Source: Microbotryomycetes sp. JL201
Lineage: Eukaryota; Basidiomycota; Microbotryomycetes
DNA: 64,000 nt
Direction of reading: 5' to 3'
NCBI GenBank assembly: GCA_033819885.1
Contig: JAQYUZ010000034.1
Span: forward strand, 1 to 64,000
Under the pieces are notes generated by a model that was given only the letters and a program-made list of their open reading frames with translations, ran no database searches and had not been told where the DNA came from. The position numbers and the translations under genes were made by a program. This document shows, in pieces, positions 30,657-41,905 of the stretch; positions within the stretch are counted from its first letter, which is position 1; every line of letters begins with the position of its first letter.

Positions 30657-33600
30657 TCAAGGCGCAGCCAAAAACTTGCCAGACACGGTCTGCCTGTGCA
30701 CCTCTTCGACCGAGTCGAGGCCAGGGCCTGTCAGCTCGATGCCGACTTGTGACACGGTTCGACCGTGACTCCGCCATGTCACGGAGACAGGCTGAGGCAC
30801 CGCTGTGCCTTCGGTCGTCAAGCTCGCGAGCAATTTGCCATTTGCCGCGTCGCCTGGTGCGCCGATCGTTATCGGATCAATCTGGAACGTTAGTCGTGTT
30901 TTGTCGCTCGACAATGTTGCAGCCGGCTTGGCCTGGAATGTCGTGACGGGAGCAGACATGGGCACGACAAATTGGACGTGCTCGAGCTTGACTTCTTCGT
31001 CTTCGCCAAACGGGCTCTGCTCGCCAGCGCGACGGAGCGCGCTCGATGCGTTGGCGGAGTAATTGAGGATGACGCGTGTCTGACCAGGCTCGCACTTCCA
31101 CAACGCTTTAACCGTGATAGGTGCGATCGCCGACTCTGTGCCCGGCGCAATGTGCAATTGGTACTTGAGCACAGTCACCGTTTTTAAAGCCCGCGCCAAT
31201 GATGGCAGTATCAGGTACTCGCCCGGCGAGTCGGCCATTGGCGACAGATAGGCTGGATTCGGCGCGGCCTTTTCAAACTGCTCAAAGTTGGCAATGCGGA
31301 TGCGCGTACCCGTGGTCGACGTATCCGAACGCGAGTCGACGCGATGTGACAGCATGATCTCGCCCGTGACCATCACTCGGCCTGGTTCGCCACCTTTCGA
31401 GAGCACGTTGACAGTCTCGACGAATGCGGCGCGTAAACCAGGCGAAGTTGCGTGCTCGAACGGATCCGTACCAAGTCCATTGCGTGTCACACCTCCTGAC
31501 ATGGTAGAGAGCATGGAATTGGCTCGCTCGCCACCAAACGCCGCAGTGCTGGGTGACGTGGGGCTGAGACCGGCGGTCGAGCTCAGTGCTGTACCGTCGG
31601 CAGACGACTCGCGCGATCGTTGTTGCGCGATGACTTGAGCCAAAGGTACGTCGTCTGGGATTGTTGGATTGTAGGTTGTTGAACGTACATCACGGCGACC
31701 TCGAGTTGCCCGACGATTGAGACTCGCGCCGGCCACCGTGCTCGTGCCCGACGATGACAAGAGTGTCGACTTGACGCTCTCAAGAGCTGCGCGGCGCTCG
31801 TCTTCAGTCTCTTGGACGGTTGCTGGCGCGATGGCCATGTTTGTTAGCTTGGATGGTTGAGCAAGACCAGGTCTATAGATCATTCGAGGACGTTAGTTTC
31901 TCAGTCTCCTTGAATAATGCGTACTTACGCCAAGCTTTGTGCTCCTGCATCGTCATCATCATCGTCCATCAGATTTGAGCTAGCTCCGGCACCGTTTGCG
32001 TTGTCCCATGGCTGTCTGTCGTAGCCGGCCGGCGGCACAGAGTAGCCTTCAGCGTCGACAGCGTGTTGTGAGCCAGACTGCTGGACATTATGTCCGGCCA
32101 AGCCGCCATCGTACTCTTGTCTCTCTTGCGCAGGTGACGTGCTTGCTTGAGACGGGGCCAACTTGGAAGCTCTTCTGAACAGGCCGCCACCGCTTCCCCC
32201 ACCGCCAAACGGCATGAGGCTGTCTCGCTTGCTGCGGTTGTTACCACTGCTGGCGCTTGCTCCACGCGGTCGATTAGGCTGCAATGGAGCTTGCATAGTC
32301 CCAGCTTGTCCACTGCTGCCGCCCAGAAGACTGCTGTTGGTGCTCGCAGCCCGATCGATTGGAGGCCGACCTGAGCCGTAAGCTTCCTCGGGTTGCGGTG
32401 CAATGGACGATTCGCGACTCTCGATCGAAGGTCTGTTATTACGCGGCGAAGGCACGTCCAGATTGCCGTATTTCGACGATGGAGCGCTCGAAGACTTGTC
32501 TCGCTTGAACAAAGACTTCAAACCTCGACCGCCAGACTTGCTGGGCGTCGTGGAGGGTGTCGGCAGCGGCAGCGGCGCGGGCGGTGGCGCGGGGTTGGTC
32601 CGACTTTGTCCAGTCGGTTGCGTCACCCGGGCTGCGCGTGCGTGTCAACATGAGCGACCAAAGCGGACTGTGAGAGCATAGCCGACCAGCACAACTTACA
32701 AGCCGGAGGTACGGGCCGCGACGGCTGTGCCATGGGCTCTTCCATGATCGAATCCTCCCTGACCGACGTGGTGCCGAATTCGCTCAACGCAGTACCTGGT
32801 CCCGTTTGCGAGTCTCCGGCAGGTCCGGTTTGCGAGCCCGCGCGCATGCTCTCGCGCAAAGCCCACGTCTGCATTTCTACTTGCTCATCGACGCCAAGCA
32901 CGCTGTTCAGGAGCCTTTCACCCATTTCCATGCGTTCGCGGCCGAGATCACTCGATGCCGTGCCGGCCACGACAAGCTTTTCTTTCAAGAGGGTGACGTG
33001 AGCTTCTTCTAACGATTGGGATTGCGAGAGGAATGCCGGCAAGGCTGACGTGAGCGAAGATCCGAGCGTCGCCAGTTGAGACTGTGCTGTCAGTAGCTTT
33101 GAGGTGGCCTTGCCTGACGTGGTCGCCTTGCCCTGATTCTGTCGCGAGCGGTCGGTTAGTTTACGAGCCGAAAAAGCCAACTACGAGACTTTTCGCACCT
33201 TGTGAACTTTGTCAAGTTGGCTGTCGTACTCTTTGACGGTCGAGACGAGTTGCGCTTGTGCCTGTGACCAGCGTTGCCACTGTGGCTGGCCGAGGCTCGA
33301 GCGCAATGCGGCTTCGACGTCGTCCAGCGTCTTTTTGCGCCAACTGTCGTGTGAGGCTGCCGTATCTTTCAACTCTTGCTCGAGCCTGTTCAAGACTGGG
33401 TGCCACGCGCCGAGTTGCTGTCGCTGCTCGTTGCGGTCGAGGCCGAGCTCACCGACGGCGGTCCAGACACCGTTGCTGCCGCTCGTGTCGCGCAACCTCG
33501 CCGCAAGCTTGTTGAGCGCTTTAGTATAGGTCTCCTCCGCCTGTGCGCGCTCGTGATAATATGCAGCGAGGTCAGTTGTGACGGCGCGTACGATCGTGAT

Positions 33601-33678
33601 GCGCTGCTGCACGGCTTCGAACGTCGCATTCGGCCGCGCTCGCTCAAACGAGTCGGTATACAATGACCCGTGGCTCAT
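30657..33678 (-). CDS. SYP1: Syp1/FCHo-type endocytic adaptor (F-BAR plus mu-homology domain)
   Basis: Syp1/FCHo proteins arrive first at clathrin endocytic sites, bend membrane and bind cargo. The N-terminus is an F-BAR domain (YTDSFERARPNATFEAVQQR; AAYYHERAQAEETYTKALNKLA) continuing in the next exon with LLTAQSQLATLGSSL...EEAHVTLLKEKLV. The middle is Pro/Ser/Gly-rich and disordered, including KSLFKRDKSS and a DDDDDD run. The C-terminal half (30657 to about 31300) is a beta-rich mu-homology (SAFF) domain: AFVETVNVLSKGGEPGRVMV, ITVKALWKCEPGQTRVILNY, PVSVTWRSHGRTVSQVGIEL. Introns lie near 33175-33200, 32625-32700 and 31884-31926. The start is 33678 and the stop is at 30657. Confidence 0.85.
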
Positions 33679-34026
33679 TGTGGCGTGAATGGTTGTCGAG
33701 GTTTAACGAGGTCCGAGCACGCGTCCAACGTGGGGCCGCCGAGCTGCGCGCGTTGATTGAAAGGCCAGGCGTCCACCCTGTTCCGAATGCAAGGCGAAAG
33801 TTGTCGAGTCGTTCCTTGTCGTCAAGCCGCACTCTATTCTGGGCACACCCTGGTTGGCCACTACAAGCGCAGACCGAGTGAAGCCGCGCAAGACGAAATG
33901 ACGTCGCCTCAAAACCAATGATCGGCTTTGCAATCTTACGAATTCCTATCAAACGTTTTCCAAGACATCTAGGGCAATACAAAGTACTCATCTACTAGAT
34001 TTTCCTCCCATTGCAATTCCAAACGG

Positions 34027-35855
34027 TCATGTCGCCGGCCTCTCAACGCTCGTATCTCTGTCAGCTTCTTCGCCAGCGTCGACGGCCGTCGCCTCTTCAA
34101 CGTGGCCCTTGCTACCTCGCGTGCCAGCTTCGGACCCTTGTCGGGACATGAGCTCTGGGTGGCCGAGCTTGAGAAGTTTGTTGTCGTAATCACCCTCCCT
34201 GTAGCCCTCGACAACTGCATGCCAAGGTCGAAGCAGGTCAGCTCGCAAGCACAAGTATCGCATGAAGCTTCCGCCGAAAAGTAACAGACTTCGTTGCAAT
34301 AGTTCAGACGTAGAGACGCCGTTAGTCCGCCTTGTTGGTAGAAACGCCCCTGCACAACAAAAACAAGACAGTTGTTGCGCTTCAGCACAGGGTTCGACGT
34401 ACATGCGAGCGTCACAAAGTGAGTGCTCACCGATGGATTTCGCATATGCGTACACGTCGTCACTGCCAGCACTGACATAAGGCTCTTCGTCGTGCGCGAC
34501 GTAGTCGATCTGGTGGGCCCTCATGAACTCTTCGTCGACTTGCCACGGCGCGTCCTCGACGACCTCATCGACCCACTTGCAGTGTCGGACAGACTCGTAC
34601 CGCTCGGCCGAGCTCAGCACGGGCGACGCCTTGTACTTGCGCACGAGCTCATCAGAGCAAACACCAACCAGCAAATAAGTGTTTGGAAACGCGAGCTTGC
34701 ATTGTCGCAGTTGCAGCATGTGCCCGTCTTGATACGAGACATGTTGTCAGCGTTTGCGATAGATGCTGGCAATCAACGACACAATCGCTGCCAAGACGTA
34801 CAATGGAGTAGATCGTAAACACCATCGGCGTACACTCTCACTGGTCGGTCTGTCGGCGGTGACTTGATTCTGTATGCCCGTCCGGGGTCTCCTGCGATCG
34901 CTTGGCGGATGTGTGCCTGGTCCATAGATTAAGGACGGAGCTAGTTAGTGAGGAGCCTCTTCAGAGCCGTCAGATGCGCCTACGCACCTGAATGTCCTCT
35001 GCCGTCATGTTGCTGAGGAAGCCTTGAGGTGCAGCAGCCCACGCGATCGGGCTATTCGAACCATGACCTGGGTGGCGACTAGAAGGGACGTGCGACTCGC
35101 TCGGCGACGGAGGCGTTGACAGATCGGTCGAATTGTGCAGTGACTGACGGGCTGTCGACATGGCTTGCCTGTTCAAATGTTGGTGCGGCGAGTTGCGATG
35201 CCTTGTGCCTGTCGCCGATGACACGTCTCCGTCGTCTGAAGAAAGAGTTCCGGGAATCAGCCAGACTGAGGCTGAATATTGCACAGGGAGAGGCACCCAG
35301 ACTCACGTCCTCCTGAGCCTTCGCTGACGTTGCCCAAGTCGGCGTCGGTGTTACGAGCTGCTGCCAAAGTCGGCGGTGGCATGGCGCTCGGGCCCTTGCG
35401 AATGTTGCGGCCGCTCGTTGTCGTCGCCGTCGTACCCGAATCGAGTGCCGGAGGATAACCTGCGGTAGAGTGAAGGGACGGCGCGTCGCTCAAGTGATCT
35501 TCGTACGTGCCTGCTGCTGTCGAAGGCGGATGGACGAACGCGGCAGGTCTGAGCGCGGCCGATGCGTCTGCGCTGCGACCGGCAGCTGTTGTGGGATGTT
35601 GCTGGTAGCGTCTGGCGGCCGACAAGCTGACTGCGTCGTCCTCGTCGATGCCGCTGTATCCTGTCGTCTCGTCGTTGGACTCTGCTGATGCCTCGCGCTG
35701 CAAGCAACGAGCGTGTGACGCGCGTCAGTCTCTCGCGCATTGCTTGGGTAGCTTATCCGACAGTTGTATGCTCACCGAGCTACCTGCTTCTCCCTCGGGT
35801 GCCTCTGCTCTACTCGCGCCTCGTCGTCGTGAAGCCTTGGCAGCGAACGTCATTC
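34027..35855 (-). CDS. PCT1: Choline-phosphate cytidylyltransferase
   Basis: This is the rate-limiting enzyme of the Kennedy pathway, making CDP-choline from CTP and phosphocholine. The catalytic domain reads [22 protein letters not shown]. The HxGH nucleotide-binding motif is assembled across an intron (about 34735-34804). [17 protein letters not shown] and [19 protein letters not shown] follow. The RTxGVSTS signature appears as [13 protein letters not shown] at about 34316-34352, also beside an intron. A long N-terminal extension (exons at about 35855-34980) is Ser/Thr/Pro-rich with no domain seen. After the catalytic part comes [20 protein letters not shown] and a short polar tail ending VERPAT, with stop at 34027. 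The long amphipathic membrane helix of animal CCT is not obvious. Confidence 0.88.
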
Positions 35856-35996
35856 GACAGCGAAGCAACTTGCGCAAGCCGGACAACGTGCAATCAGATG
35901 ATTGCTTCGGCCAAAAGTAAATCAACACACAGCTGAATGATTGGGCATTGTCGTGATCAAATTATACATCATATCTATGGTGTCTACTGCTTGCCT

Positions 35997-37321
35997 TCAA
36001 AACAGGTTGGGCCGCTGGAACTCGTAGTTCAAATCAGTCACGTTGCTTGCTTCTGGTGTTGGAGTCGATCGTAAACGCTTACAGTGCTCATCTGCAGTAG
36101 TCGTGGAACCGTAGTCATTAGCTGGTTGAAAACACTGGAATAGCAGCCACGAGAGACTCACGCCCATTTCCGAGATTGTCTCTTTCTGATAGCAGCGATC
36201 GCAATACGGCTGCAGTACGGCCAGATACGTTAATACGCATTGGATCCCACAGACCAAACATTCAAGCTCAGACGACGCTCACCTCGCCTTTCCGGTCTAC
36301 TAGATTCGACGGGCTCAGAACTTTCGAGCAGCTCGAACACCGTAGACATCTCCTACAGAAAAGCGACATTCAGTACGACGTTGATTCGCGATGAAATGGG
36401 CACGTGGAAACGCACTTGTGCCATCTGCGCAACGAGAACCCGACGGGGATTAGCATAGTTGTGACTAGAGTTTCGCGCGCGCCCGCGCGCCCGCGCGTGG
36501 GCTACCTAGAACTGACTTTGCACCCGCAGCCAGGACCGACTCCATCGCATAAGCCACTTGTCCACACTTGCGACACAAGTCTTTGCTCGGCGTAGATCTA
36601 GGGTTTGAGGCAGAAGGACTGTTCAGCGAGGCAGGTGATGCTGCAGGCGCGCCATCACGAGACAAGAAAGATGGTTTCGGGGGAGGTATTGGCTTTGATG
36701 GCGGTGTTGCTAATGGCGGATTGGCCGCCGACGATGCCGGTGGTGCAGAGGATGGCGGTGGCGAGTGTGCTTTCGGTTTCGACGGCGAGTGTTTTTGCGG
36801 GGATGAATTAGGAGATGCCGTCGACTTGTACTCTCCCACAAGGCCATGTCCGCCGTGCACTGAAATTAAACCCAGAATCGAGATTCAGAACCAGGCTAGA
36901 ATTTTCTGAATGTCGCCCAAAACAGACCAATGTTGTAGCCTCTGGGTCCAAAGTTTCGGCTGTGGCATGTTTTGCAGTATGGCTGGCAAGCATGAAGACT
37001 GCGGTCAGGTTCGCTGGCAACAGGAGCTTGGATCGGCACACCTGCATGTCGTGGTCGACCACAGAGCCCTGGTCGAGCGTCTTATTGCATGACACACACT
37101 TCAGACAAGGTTTGTGATACGTCTGCGCGTGCGGGTTCCTAATGGCTTCAGTGCGCCGTACGCGTCACAGCTGTCGCACTGTCAATCTCTCACCTTGCCG
37201 CCAGGGCCGAGTGCCTGCAAGTTCAAGTATGTCTCAATATCAATCGTCTGTTCGGCCGGACAAAGGCCCGTACACGCTCCATGAAATAGACTGGTTGATC
37301 GCATCTCGGACACCTGCGCAT
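35997..37321 (-). CDS. Two-LIM-domain protein (CRP-like)
   Basis: LIM domains are double zinc fingers for protein contacts, often in actin regulation. Exons split both domains. LIM1 starts MRRCPRCDQPVYFMERV, then ALGPGGK, then HKPCLKCVSCNKTLDQGSVVDHDMQ, then PYCKTCHSRNFGPRG. A Pro/Ser/Lys-rich linker (about 36600-36860) follows. LIM2 runs CRKCGQVAYAMESVLAAG, a short WHKC exon, RCLRCSSCSKVLSP, and PYCDRCYQKETISEMG. A last short exon ends NYEFQRPNLF with stop at 35997. The order and spacing of zinc ligands fit the CRP/CSRP subtype. One intron (about 36430-36515) contains an alternating CG-rich run (36474-36499). It is divergent from the Ish1-repeat gene. Confidence 0.8.
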
Positions 37322-37668
37322 GCACGCCAGTCTGTTGTCAGCCAGGCTGCAGAATTGTGCCGAAAGTGGTTGACGCGCCGAGGATTCGCTTGAAACATTG
37401 GCCCTTGAGGGCCGGAAGGGAGATGAGAGACAGAGTCACGTCACGTGATTGGTCAAAGGCGAGGCTTTTTCGTCTGCTGTGAATTAAAATACGAGCGGAC
37501 CGAAGTAGATGTGCGACGCATGCACAATCTCTTCTCTAGATTGGTCGAGCTCTTGCTGGTGATCAGTGCATCGACTGCGAGGTGATGACGTCGTCGAGCG
37601 GCGAGTGCCTCTCGGGTCGACGCTCGCTCTGCTTCGGCCGTGGCTCTGTGTTCTTCAGCGCGCCGACG
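37322..37668. promoter_or_regulatory. Shared divergent promoter of LIM and Ish1-repeat genes
   Basis: The 347 bp between the two start codons contains CACGTG at 37442-37447 abutting ATTGG (reverse CCAAT box) at 37448-37452, in the context GTCACGTCACGTGATTGGTC. An AT-rich AATTAAAATA lies at about 37482, a possible TATA-type element for the plus gene. An E-box beside a CCAAT box is a reasonable regulatory module. No binding is shown. Confidence 0.45.
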
Positions 37669-40600
37669 ATGAAGACAGTCCAATGGTCAGCGTTACTGCT
37701 GACGAGCAGCATCTTGCTGGCTCAAGCTTGTCAGTCGTGCATGATTTGACTCGCAGCGCGGCCGGACTGAGGCGGCGTCACCGCCAGCTCGCGAGCGCGA
37801 ACGGCCAGACCGCTGACCACCGTCGTGTGATGCATTGCAGACCAGCAGCAGCCACCAGCCTACGCCGATTGGGGCCAGAGTGATCTCAAGCGATGGCTGC
37901 AAGACCACCATGTGCCAGCGCCGCACCACCTGAATGAGGAGCAGCTCCGCGACCTCGTAAAGACTCACTACAAGGGTCAGTCTCGCGCTAGACGTGCATG
38001 CTTCTTTCTTCGTCACAGTCTGCATTGAAACGCTCCTGATCGTACGCACGCATGTGCTCTCCACTACAGCCGCCGATGACTCTGTCCAGCATCATTTTGG
38101 CAATGCGGCAAACTCTGCCTTGTCGGGCTGGTCAGAGTCCGAGCTGCGCAAATTCTTGCTCGACAAGGGCATCATCTCGCCGCACTCAACCAGGGATGAA
38201 CTAGAGTCGCTTGCGAGGCAGCATGGCGCTCAAGCAAAGGCTCACGCGAGCGGCGCTTCAGCTTCCGTTTCGTCCGCCGCCAGTGTCGTCTCGTCGGGCG
38301 TCTCGTCAGCGGCTTCGGCCGCCGCGACCGCTGTGCAAGACAATGCCAACTCGGCTTACTATGCCGCAATCAACGCTCCATCGCTCGCTTACGATACTGC
38401 CGCCGAGGCTTTGCAGGGCAAGTAGCACACGCGCCACTCGCTCCCCCAAAATTACGTAGCACCTAGAAATGACCGATCTCGCTTGTTTGAACGCAGATGG
38501 ACGTGACTATGTGTATTCGACGTGGTCCGATTCTGACTTGCGCAAATGGGCCATCGACCATGGCCTGATCAAATCTACCGCCCAAAAGAAACGCGACGAG
38601 TTGCTCGACTTGATCCGCAAGCCATACGCCGACGCCAGCAACAACGTCTATGAAACCTGGAGTGACAATTACATTGTACGCGACATGATTCTCACGAGTG
38701 GTAGACGATGCACTGACACATCTCGTATGACCGCATCATATAGCGCAACTGGCTCACCAAGCACGGTGTCCTCAAATCAAAATCAGCCAAGACGAGAGAC
38801 GACTTGCTCGACCTGATGAGCCGCAACTACTACGGTGCTCGCGACACGAGTAAGCGGGCGGATCACAAGCCCATCAGACTGGAGCTGACGCGTTTCTCAG
38901 CTTACCATTTGTGGTCCGACAACGCAATTCGCCACTGGCTTGAATCGCGCGGTCTAGTCAAGCCACAGGAGCAAAAGACTGCCGAGCAGTAAGCTCATCG
39001 AGACTGGACCTGATTATAATGGGGGGCAGTGCTAACTCGGCCAAGGCTCAACAGACTCCGCTCATTAATCGCCGACAACTATTATTCGTTGCGCGACCAA
39101 GCCTATCACGCATGGGATGATTCGATGCTCCGCGACTACTTGATTGACAAGGGCGTCATTGAGCCGCCCACCGGCCGCGAAAAGCTGCTGAAAGCCGTCA
39201 AAGATACGTACTACGCTGTAGACGACACGGTGTGGTCCACGTGGTCAGACGCAAAGATGCAGGCCTGGCTCGTCGAGCAAAAGCTGGCTTCCGTCGCGGA
39301 CGTGTCAAACTACAAGCGCCATGACCTCGAAAAGCTCGTTGCCGATAATTATCACAAGGCCAAGAGCACTCTCCAGAGCACTTGGACCGAATCAGACATG
39401 CGTGACTGGCTCGTGCGCAACCATTACATCAAGTCTGATGCCGAAGTCAAAAAGGACGAACTCGTCGACACGTTCACCAAGTATTATGGCAAGGTGGCCG
39501 ACAAGTTCACGTCGTCAAAATCGTCAAACTACTTGTCATGGTCTGATGCTCGCATCCGCGGATGGCTCAGAGAGCACAATATTCCCGTTGAAGCGTCTTC
39601 CTCCCGTACAGACTTGTTGACCAAGATGCGCACGCATTGTGAGTTGCCCGATCCTGCTCGAGTTCGACCAGTTGCTTACAAAAGCGTACCGCCGACACAG
39701 ACGTCACGACGCAGCACGGCATTTCCGATGGCGTTGCTGGCGTCAGAGACTGGATCACGGGCTCGCTCGGAGTTGTCGAGGGCGCGCTGGGTGATGTCGT
39801 CGACATGCTCAAGGGTGCCGTCGGTGCTGCCCCCGCTTACGGCGAAGAAGCTCGCCTCAAGGCCAAATATGGCGCAGATCAAGCTCAAGCCGTCTACGGC
39901 ACCGGCTCAGCGTCTGGCAACTCGATTCTGTCCCAAGCCTCCGCTTCTGCCTCGTCGTTGCTCTCGGAGGCGACGGCAAAACCCGCATCGGCCGTTTCTG
40001 CGTTGTATGCTGATGCTTCGGCCTCTGCCGCAAGTGTCTGGAAGCGTGCCGAGGCATCGTACGACTCTGTGTAAGATTGAGAAAAATCATCAGAAAGGCC
40101 CAAAGTCTGACCAAGTCTTTGTATAGTTACTCGCAAGCTTCGGCTTCAGCCGTGTCTGCTTCGTCTGTCGCGTCCAAGAGTTACGCAAGCAGTGCGTCTG
40201 CCGCAGGACAAGCTCCATCGGCAATCTCTGCTTCAGCCTCTTCTGCTGGAAACGCTGCAGCGGCGTCCGCTACGTCTCTTGCCAACAAAGCTTTTGCCGA
40301 CATGCAATCTTACGCCACTGCCGTTTCGAGCTCGGCTCGCGACTACGCTTCCGCTGCCTCGTCTTCGTTTGCTTCGGCGTGAGTCCATGTCCGCCCTAGG
40401 CGTCTATTAAGTCGCCAGGTTTGCTTTTGCTTACCAAAGTCATGTCCGTCAGCGCCTCTGTTGCCAGCCAGTCGGCCATGTCGGCTGCGTCCGTCGCGTC
40501 CAAGTCGGCTTCGGCCAGCGCACACTCTGCAGGCATCTCGGGTACTTCATTGTATGAAGTTGTGTCAAAATCGGCCGCCTCCGCCGCTAGCTCTGCCAGC

Positions 40601-41618
40601 GCTTCTGCTTCGTCAGCGTCCGTCTCCATGAACTCTTGGCTGGCCGAGCAAAGTTCGTCTGCCGCCTCGGCTTACGATGTTGCGCACAAGTCCGCTTTGT
40701 CGGCGTACCATGACTTGTCCAAGAGTGCCGAATCTGCAAGCGACGCTGCTGCTTCTTCAGTTTCGTCAGAGCTGAAGCGCCAAGGCTATGATCCGTGAGC
40801 GAAGGTCGATCTGCCTTTCTTTTAGCGGCCAGGGTTGACAAACAAGTTTCGTATTCGCAGATCATCAATCAGCAAGAGCGCTTCCAGTGCTGCAAGCGTA
40901 GCTAGTCGTTCTGCATCGAGTGCTTCTGCTGCTGCATCGTCGTCGCTGGTTTCCATGACTTCGTCGGCGGTGAGCTTGATCTCGTTTACTCGTTGTCGCC
41001 GATTCAAATGACTGACACGAGGGCACTGTCACAGTCGGCCAGTGCGTCTTCTTGGCAAGCTCAAGCTTCTGCCTCGTACTCGTCACGTGTGTTGTCGCTG
41101 AGCAAGGATGCGAGCTCCGCCTCTTCGTCCGCGTCACGCTCGGTCAGCTCCGCCATGTCTTCGGCCGGATACGATCCTAGTGTTGTTAGCAAGAGCGCTT
41201 CGAGTGCCGGTAGCGTCGCCGACAAGTCTGCGTCCTCGGCGTTGTCTGTTGCCACGTCAGAGTACTCGAGCTTCGCGAGCTCTGCACGTAAATCTGCGAG
41301 CAGCGCGTCTGCTTCGCTGTCGTCGCTGTACTCGCATGCCAGTGCCTCTGCTCGTTCCGCGGGTGAGAAGCGCAATGTGTTGTCAGACGAGACTAGACTG
41401 TTCTGACGAGTCCTTCACCGATCCCAGCGTCTGTGGCGTCAAAGAGCGCACTGTCTGCGGCAAGCAAGGCTGGCGTCGATACCAAGTCTGCTTCGTCATC
41501 GGCAAGCGTCATCAGCAAGTCTGTCGAGAGCGCTGCGTCTGTCGCGTCAAAGAGTGCGAGCTCGCAGTTGTCTGTCGCGAGCAAGAGCGCTTCGTCGCTC
41601 GCTCACGAAGAGCTTTAA
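37669..41618 (+). CDS. Ish1/Msc1-repeat protein with signal peptide, Ser/Ala-repeat tail and HEEL end
   Basis: Ish1 (fission yeast) and Msc1 (budding yeast) are stress-linked proteins of the nuclear envelope/ER. This one starts with a signal peptide (MKTVQWSALLLTSSILLAQA). It then has about eight Ish1 repeats of the form W-S-D/E-S-x-L-R-x-W-L...L (for example YADWGQSDLKRWLQDH, LSGWSESELRKFLLDKG, YSTWSDSDLRKWAIDHG, LQSTWTESDMRDWLVRN). From about 39,900 the sequence becomes extremely Ser/Ala-rich with recurring SKSASSAASVASKS-like units until the end. It terminates SLAHEEL; HEEL resembles the HDEL ER-retrieval signal. At least ten short introns interrupt it, and one (38418-38496) fits only as GC-AG. 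The stop is TAA 41616. Confidence 0.8.
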
Positions 41619-41825
41619 GAAGTAGCAGTGCCTTTTTTCACATATATCAACCAAGATACGACGGCAATACCAAAAACAATCAGTTCCCGTGCCTTTTCTT
41701 GCCGTTCGAGTTGCGGTGACATGTGTTTGGGCTTATCAGCAGCCAGCGTTCGTTCGCCATTTCTTGCCAAATTGTTTGAACTTTTGAGCGCTTGCCGAAG
41801 AGCGCATGTCGACGACAGCCCTTGC

Positions 41826-41879
41826 CACGTGATAGTCGACCGTGGAGAGTCTCATCTGCCCACAGGTACTGATCACGTG
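41826..41879. promoter_or_regulatory. Two CACGTG E-boxes upstream of the Zn2Cys6 gene
   Basis: CACGTG occurs at 41826-41831 and 41874-41879, 80 and 32 bp before the start codon at 41906. Paired E-boxes this close to a start codon suggest control by a bHLH factor. This is inference from position alone. Confidence 0.35.
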
Positions 41880-41905
41880 CTACAGCGTGTGCTTGACGGG
41901 GCGAC

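Noticed and set aside
36474-36499. CRISPR-like or satellite repeat
   Set aside because: It is a short alternating CG-rich run within an intron of the LIM gene, with no spacer-repeat structure.
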